Below the pieces are notes generated by a model, which saw only the letters and a list, made by a program, of their open reading frames with translations, searched no databases and was not told the origin of the DNA. Of a DNA stretch of 7,691 bases, positions 5,295 through 7,691 are shown one piece after another. Each line of letters begins with the position of its first letter. Within the stretch, counting starts at the first letter, position 1. The position numbers and the translations under genes are program-made. The stretch is from JAFGPJ01 sp964439135 (GTDB lineage Bacteria; Planctomycetota; Phycisphaerae; Sedimentisphaerales; Anaerobacaceae), in NCBI GenBank assembly GCA_964439135.1, contig CAYTNN010000218.1, positions 1 to 7,691 on the forward strand, read 5' to 3'.

Positions 5295-7454
5295 TTACGG
5301 CTGTGGTTCCTCAGCCGGTCGATGCAGACCAATATCATCGAAGTACATTTTACCAAGACCGCCAGGCGGATTGGCCTTATCACCAATACCGATAGTAATC
5401 GTATTGACATCTGTCAGGTCTATACCCTTATCTGCAAATTCCTGCAGGGAGATATCCCATCGCGTCCAGGCGTGTATCTGGGTCGCGGCCGAATCATCAT
5501 GCGTCACAACCGCAGGTGTGCCTGTGATATTAGCTATAGCAACATATATCGGAGCAGCATCGTTAGCATAATCACCGTGGAGCCAAATAGTCAGCGTCTT
5601 GACGTCCGACGCAGTCCAGTCACGCGGAGAATCCAGGATTAGGGTCGCCTCAGCATACTTGCCGTTAATGTCATAGAAATACGGCATTGATTGCCTGCCG
5701 CCATGAACTACAGTCCGCTCGGCATACGGAAGAGGTGGGTCATTGCCGACAAGAACACCGTTTATATTGGGAGTGGAATAACCGTCAATCCAATATGCAA
5801 ATATCGTATTGCTGCCCGGATTAGGCGGATCGATATCATTGTAGGACTCTATGTCGTCCACAACAAGATAATCGGCCGTAGTGAATACCCAGACGCCGCC
5901 TTTCCACAGACTGTTCGGATTAAGATTATTAACCTCATCGATACGCCAGTAGTAATTCGTGCCTCCCATGAGGGATCCGGGATCATATTGCACATCGTCA
6001 AGGTTCTTAGTGCCCTTGTACTCCGGCGAAGCGGTTGTTGCGTTATATACAGCAACTTTGTCCGTTCCTAAATAGACCTGATGTGAGCCGGCGCTATCTC
6101 CAGCAACCCACCTGAGCATTGTTGTCTGCTTTACATTCTCGGCGCCATTATACGGATTCGGACTTCCGACGGCGCCCGGAGTCGAAAAGCTCCAGACCTC
6201 GCCTTTGTACGTGGCGAGGCCGTCGTCCTCATCTACCCGCCAGTAATAAAACTTCTCCGATTCAAGTATGTCTGGGATATAGGTCGTAGATTCCTGTGGG
6301 GGTCCTCCGGAGGCATTGTTTACATCGTTGAAATTGTCGCCGAAATAAACAGTGTGCGATTTCGCCAGAAAGCCTGGTTCCCAGCTAAGAGTCGCGTTCG
6401 TATCTACGAACTCGGCGCCATCAGCGGGATTAGGGTCATAAGCTGTCCTGGGGGGAGTCCGGAAGCTCCAGATGTCGCCCTTGTGCTTCGTACCGTTTGC
6501 TTCGACTTCATCGATTCGCCAGTAATAAGTTGTGCCCGGAACAAGACCATCCGGATAGGGAGATCCGGGAGAACCGGCGATAAAAGAGGTTGCGGACTGG
6601 TTGCCTTGAAATGTCCCATTGATTCCATCGTTTACATCATCAAAACTGATGCCGAAGTACGCATCGTGCGAGATCGCAGTATTTCCCGGCCACCAGCCGA
6701 GACTCACCGCAGTATCGTTATAAAGACTGCCGTCAGCAGGGGTGGGATTATAGGCCTTTGTCATAACCTTTTTTGTGGCTGTAAGAGTCGCATTTATTGC
6801 GAACTTACCGTTCCCCAGGGCTTCGATATCGTGGTCGGCTAAACCAGCACAGAAGAAATTGAAAAAAACATAGATTTCCTCGCCGGCATAAGCATCAAGT
6901 GTTCCGGAGCGTGCGCCAAAGTCACCGAGTTGATCACGGCCGGCATTAAAATAACCTGAAGAACTCTCCATATAAAGCTGCCAAAAACACAAGCCGTCCC
7001 AGGTATCATTCGGAAATGAAATATCTATTTGCAGGCGGCTTGGTATACCGGCGGGAAATTGGTCGATTCGAAGCAGTCCTTCTACTGTGCTGTTGGCATC
7101 CTGATAGAAATACTCCACGAGATCCCATCCGACATCGAATTCGTAGGAACCGGTAGTTTCGCCGGATAGAATCACTTCGTTCGGTTCGACGGAAGCTTCC
7201 ACTAAAGCGGTAACCCCAACATTGCCCAGATACTGAATTTTATCAAAAAAGGCCGTAGCATAGGATCGGGCGTTATCAGCTTCTTGAATGTCATCGTCAT
7301 AAGCCGCGATGAAGCCAAGAGCATCATACCAGCCGACCTCAGCCAGGGCACTGGCTGTCGTATGGTAATCAAACGTAAATGCGCGGACAGGTTGATATAG
7401 AACGCTCAAAAGCAGAACAGATACTGCCATAATAAATGCTTTACTGCTTCGCAT
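5295..7454 (-). CDS. Large secreted multi-domain protein with three Fn3-like repeats and a C-terminal carbohydrate-binding-like module
   Basis: A 719-residue exported protein of unknown function. Residues 1-25 form a signal peptide (RSSK, hydrophobic 7-18, cleavage after VRA). Residues 26-231 are an unassigned, probably beta-rich domain with two cysteines (156 and 202) that could form a disulphide. Residues 233-528 are three Fn3-like repeats, each with a start like NPxPADG, a middle like HxVYFG, YYWR(I/V)DE and a closing WxF(S/T)T. Residues 529-712 form a module opening with VVDDIESY and closing with MYFDDIGLH; with VVHGGRQSMPYFY and DWTASDVKTLTIWLHG it looks like a jelly-roll, carbohydrate-binding-like domain. 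No catalytic domain, PEP-CTERM, transmembrane anchor or sorting motif is visible; the end is RPAEEPQP. Planctomycete extracellular proteins often have this style. The ATG at 7454 is chosen for AGGAGG seven bases upstream; the in-frame TTG at 7508 and ATG at 7487 lack one. Possible roles are polysaccharide binding or adhesion. Confidence 0.88.
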   Translation of the reverse strand: MRSSKAFIMAVSVLLLSVLYQPVRAFTFDYHTTASALAEVGWYDALGFIAAYDDDIQEADNARSYATAFFDKIQYLGNVGVTALVEASVEPNEVILSGETTGSYEFDVGWDLVEYFYQDANSTVEGLLRIDQFPAGIPSRLQIDISFPNDTWDGLCFWQLYMESSSGYFNAGRDQLGDFGARSGTLDAYAGEEIYVFFNFFCAGLADHDIEALGNGKFAINATLTATKKVMTKAYNPTPADGSLYNDTAVSLGWWPGNTAISHDAYFGISFDDVNDGINGTFQGNQSATSFIAGSPGSPYPDGLVPGTTYYWRIDEVEANGTKHKGDIWSFRTPPRTAYDPNPADGAEFVDTNATLSWEPGFLAKSHTVYFGDNFNDVNNASGGPPQESTTYIPDILESEKFYYWRVDEDDGLATYKGEVWSFSTPGAVGSPNPYNGAENVKQTTMLRWVAGDSAGSHQVYLGTDKVAVYNATTASPEYKGTKNLDDVQYDPGSLMGGTNYYWRIDEVNNLNPNSLWKGGVWVFTTADYLVVDDIESYNDIDPPNPGSNTIFAYWIDGYSTPNINGVLVGNDPPLPYAERTVVHGGRQSMPYFYDINGKYAEATLILDSPRDWTASDVKTLTIWLHGDYANDAAPIYVAIANITGTPAVVTHDDSAATQIHAWTRWDISLQEFADKGIDLTDVNTITIGIGDKANPPGGLGKMYFDDIGLHRPAEEPQP
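5319..5870 (-). other. C-terminal VVDDIESY...YFDDIGL module of the secreted protein
   Basis: Coding segment for about 184 residues starting right after the last Fn3-like repeat. It contains a run of alternating hydrophobic strands, conserved-looking aromatic positions (AYWIDGYS, WTRWDISL) and Gly-rich turns (NPPGGLGKMYFDDIG). The strand-rich layout and the edge motifs resemble beta-sandwich carbohydrate-binding or laminin-G-like folds. The assignment rests on overall appearance and remembered similarity, not on catalytic or ligand residues. Confidence 0.55.
5871..6758 (-). repeat. Three tandem Fn3-like protein repeats
   Basis: Coding repeats of about 90-103 residues at 6450-6758, 6177-6449 and 5871-6176 (first to third in the protein). 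They align at YNPTPADG / YDPNPADG / SPNPYNG, then HDAYFG / HTVYFG / HQVYLG, then YYWRIDE / YYWRVDE / YYWRIDE, then WSFRT / WSFST / WVFTT. At the DNA level the best conserved part is a 21-base block at 6508-6528, 6229-6249 and 5935-5955 encoding the YYWR(I/V)DE segment; the rest has diverged, so these are old duplications. Confidence 0.85.
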
Positions 7455-7461
7455 TGTCTGG

Positions 7462-7467
7462 CCTCCT
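7462..7467 (-). promoter_or_regulatory. Ribosome binding site deciding the secreted-protein start
   Basis: AGGAGG on the minus strand, seven bases before the ATG at 7454. The resulting protein begins with a textbook signal peptide, whereas starting at the TTG at 7508 would add 18 residues ahead of it. Confidence 0.85.
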
Positions 7468-7691
7468 AATTGTTTTTCCACAGACATAATATCTAAAACT
7501 CTAAGCAAACCTTGCCGGCCGGACTAAGTAAAAGACATTTCGATTCCTCTATAAGTGGTATTTTACTTTAATTAGCGCATTAGTACAAGATAATTTCACG
7601 GCCCGGATGGATTTTCTCTAAAAGCACTTGCACGTTACAATACTTGCAAAATGTGCTGAAACAGCGTATAAATTAAGCCGTCATGGCAAAA
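7468..7691. other. Upstream region of the secreted-protein gene
   Basis: About 220 bases with no supportable gene. It should hold the promoter of the leftward secreted-protein gene, but I could not pick a convincing -35/-10 pair on the minus strand. Visible structure is an 8-base palindrome CCGGCCGG at 7515-7522 and two direct copies of ACTTGCA at 7626-7632 and 7642-7648. Confidence 0.4.
7644..7672 (+). promoter_or_regulatory. Candidate rightward sigma-70-type promoter at the window edge
   Basis: TTGCAA (7644-7649) and TATAAA (7667-7672) are separated by 17 bases on the plus strand, matching the consensus at four and five of six positions. An ATGGCAAAA begins at 7683, ten bases after the -10, so any transcript would have almost no leader. 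Such matches arise by chance in AT-rich DNA and too little of the downstream gene is visible to confirm it. Confidence 0.2.

Noticed and set aside
5279..5304. Inverted repeat ACAGCC/GGCTGT over the secreted-protein stop codon
   Set aside because: Six pairs with a 14-base loop and no T-run; likely chance.
6354..6842. Plus-strand open frame of 162 codons
   Set aside because: Antisense to the repeat region of the secreted protein, with no recognisable motif and no ribosome site.
7506..7508. In-frame TTG as the secreted-protein start (737 residues)
   Set aside because: No ribosome site before it, and it would bury the signal peptide behind 18 extra residues; the ATG at 7454 has AGGAGG.
7683..7691. 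Start of a rightward gene, ATG GCA AAA
   Set aside because: Only three codons are visible and there is no clear ribosome site; reported only as part of an edge observation.

Overview
The window reads as part of a Gram-negative bacterial chromosome, most likely from a Planctomycetota of the class Phycisphaerae. That guess rests mainly on the large secreted protein at the right. It has repeated modules ending in YYWR(I/V)DE...W(S/V)F(R/S/T)T and a C-terminal module opening with VVDDIESY, a style I associate with the extracellular proteins of that group. All genes I can support lie on the minus strand, so the window is best read from right to left.

Right part (5295-7454): one gene for a 719-residue secreted, multi-domain beta-rich protein. 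It has a signal peptide, an unassigned N-terminal domain, three fibronectin-III-like repeats and a C-terminal carbohydrate-binding-like module. About 240 bases upstream of it reach the right edge. They hold a short direct repeat and a possible rightward promoter, but no demonstrable gene.

Left part (1-5113): a compact copper (possibly silver) efflux operon. In order of transcription it contains a near-perfect CsoR operator, csoR, a TolC/CusC-type outer-membrane factor, a small two-helix membrane protein with an H-x13-H pair, a CusB-type periplasmic adaptor carrying two heavy-metal-binding modules and a C-terminal DUF3347-type domain, a lipoprotein with a YHS metal-binding domain, and the 5' third of a CusA-type RND pump cut by the window edge. 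Gaps are 15, 23, 104, 45 and 6 bases, and almost every gene has a clear Shine-Dalgarno sequence.

Proposed working model (inference): Cu(I) binding to CsoR releases the operator and switches on the operon. The YHS lipoprotein and the Cys/His/Met modules of CusB collect periplasmic metal and pass it to CusA, and CusA-CusB-outer-membrane factor expel it across both membranes. No CusF is present in the window, so the YHS lipoprotein may take its place. The small membrane protein could be a b-type haem or metal-binding accessory, but this is unproven. The secreted protein lies outside the operator-controlled unit and is probably unrelated in function.
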